NCBI RefSeq assembly: GCF_020985305.1
Contig: NZ_CP087588.1
Span: 1,972,501 to 2,036,500, forward strand
Source of the DNA: Croceicoccus sp. Ery15
GTDB taxonomy: Bacteria; Pseudomonadota; Alphaproteobacteria; Sphingomonadales; Sphingomonadaceae
Direction of reading: 5' to 3'
DNA: 64,000 bases
Shown: piece by piece, positions 63,700 through 64,000 of the stretch
How the letters are laid out: every line of letters begins with the position of its first letter
Position numbering within the stretch: position 1 is the first letter of the stretch
Notes under the pieces: generated by a model
What the model was told of the DNA's origin: nothing
Databases searched by the model: none
Seen by the model: only the letters and a program-made list of their open reading frames with translations
Program-made: the position numbers and the translations under genes

Positions 63700-64000
63700 A
63701 TGAAAGACCTATTGATCGGAGGCGGCGCATGCGCCGTGGTGGGGCTGGGCGTGTTCTTTTCGCCGCCCTTTACGTTCGGCACGACCGAAGTGATCGACAT
63801 CAGGAACGGGCCGGTACTGGTCGCGTCAAATGAAGAAATTGCGGGTCATTTGATGGACGCCGCGCTGGTAGACGGCAATCCGCCGTTTTACCGGCACAAG
63901 ACCACGCGCGAGCGTGTCGGCACCGACGCCGTCGCATTCAAGACCGAAGCGGGCATCGATTGCGTCGCCCGCATTCACCGGCTCGACGATCAGCGCGCAC
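63700..64000 (+). CDS. Exported or membrane-anchored unknown protein, cut by window end
   Basis: A frame open from ATG 63700 to the end of the window (100 codons, no stop). A GGAGG lies five bases before the ATG. Residues 2-25 are hydrophobic (DLLIGGGACAVVGLGVFFSP), a signal or anchor. The rest visible (ASNEEIAGHLMDAALVDGNP, then ERVGTDAVAFKTEAGIDCVARIHRL) is not a family I recognise. It is divergent from the zinc-type receptor, and may share its regulation. Confidence 0.65.
   Translation, partial: MKDLLIGGGACAVVGLGVFFSPPFTFGTTEVIDIRNGPVLVASNEEIAGHLMDAALVDGNPPFYRHKTTRERVGTDAVAFKTEAGIDCVARIHRLDDQRA

Noticed and set aside
1..64000. tRNA/rRNA genes, CRISPR arrays, insertion sequences or prophage
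   Set aside because: I looked for T-arm-like sequences, regular direct repeats, transposase/integrase motifs and phage genes and saw none that hold up.

Overview
The window reads as ordinary chromosome of an alphaproteobacterium of the order Sphingomonadales, probably close to Erythrobacteraceae (inference from gene content, high GC and codon use; no rRNA is present to confirm it). Supporting features are a C4-type hemA (5-aminolevulinate synthase), a ScfR/PccR-controlled propionyl-CoA pathway, a TorF-type porin, the lepB-rnc-era and plsY-dprA-topA blocks, and several TonB-dependent receptors. I see no tRNA or rRNA gene, insertion sequence, prophage, CRISPR array or attachment site. Coding density is high and every recognised gene looks intact; only the last gene is cut, by the window edge.

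Layout. 0-4 kb: NfrB-like glycosyltransferase, glyoxalase, TorF porin with terminator, metallophosphatase. 4.0-14.1 kb (minus strand): a tight ten-gene propionate operon, pccB-osmC-mce-echA-scpA-DUF3445-bioB-lprI-like-pccA-csaA. It covers propionyl-CoA to methylmalonyl-CoA to succinyl-CoA and includes synthesis of the biotin that PccA needs. The divergent regulator scfR (14.3-15.7 kb) is separated from it by an intergenic region carrying TTTGCAAA palindromes. 15.7-18.3 kb: a sulfide/persulfide module (TauE exporter, membrane rhodanese, BigR/SqrR-like ArsR repressor, divergent Blh-type dioxygenase) around an AT-rich operator. 18.3-31.0 kb: housekeeping (gor, pgi, lepB-rnc-era, an MFS transporter, topA, dprA, plsY, murI). 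31.0-37.9 kb: hemA behind an FNR-type box, a TonB receptor, nitronate monooxygenase, CPBP protease, a secreted unknown, and a Gdx/SugE guanidinium exporter behind a leader with an ACGG-loop hairpin resembling a guanidine-II (mini-ykkC) riboswitch. 37.9-46.0 kb: a polyamine region, with ornithine decarboxylase behind a speF-like leader and a four-gene operon that starts with carboxynorspermidine synthase and ends with carboxynorspermidine decarboxylase. Between them lie lemA, a DUF3137 gene and an XRE-type regulator with a striking palindrome array. 46.2-64.0 kb: MAPEG, RNA m5U methyltransferase, NAD(P)HX repair, ilvD, etfQO-ispE-N-formylglutamate amidohydrolase, a degenerate UDG-like protein, lytic transglycosylase, moaB, several unknowns, a radical SAM protein, a lipoprotein, a His-rich (probably zinc) TonB receptor with a palindrome over its start, and a truncated unknown.

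I did not find a clearly new multi-gene system. The items most worth a second look are the candidate guanidine-sensing leader, the self-overlapping palindrome array of the XRE regulator, the polyamine operon with an alpha/beta hydrolase and a Cys-rich lipoprotein inside it, the DUF3445/bioB/LprI insertion in the propionate operon, the UDG-like protein that has lost its catalytic motifs, and the 15-bp tandem repeat inside the essential GTPase gene era.
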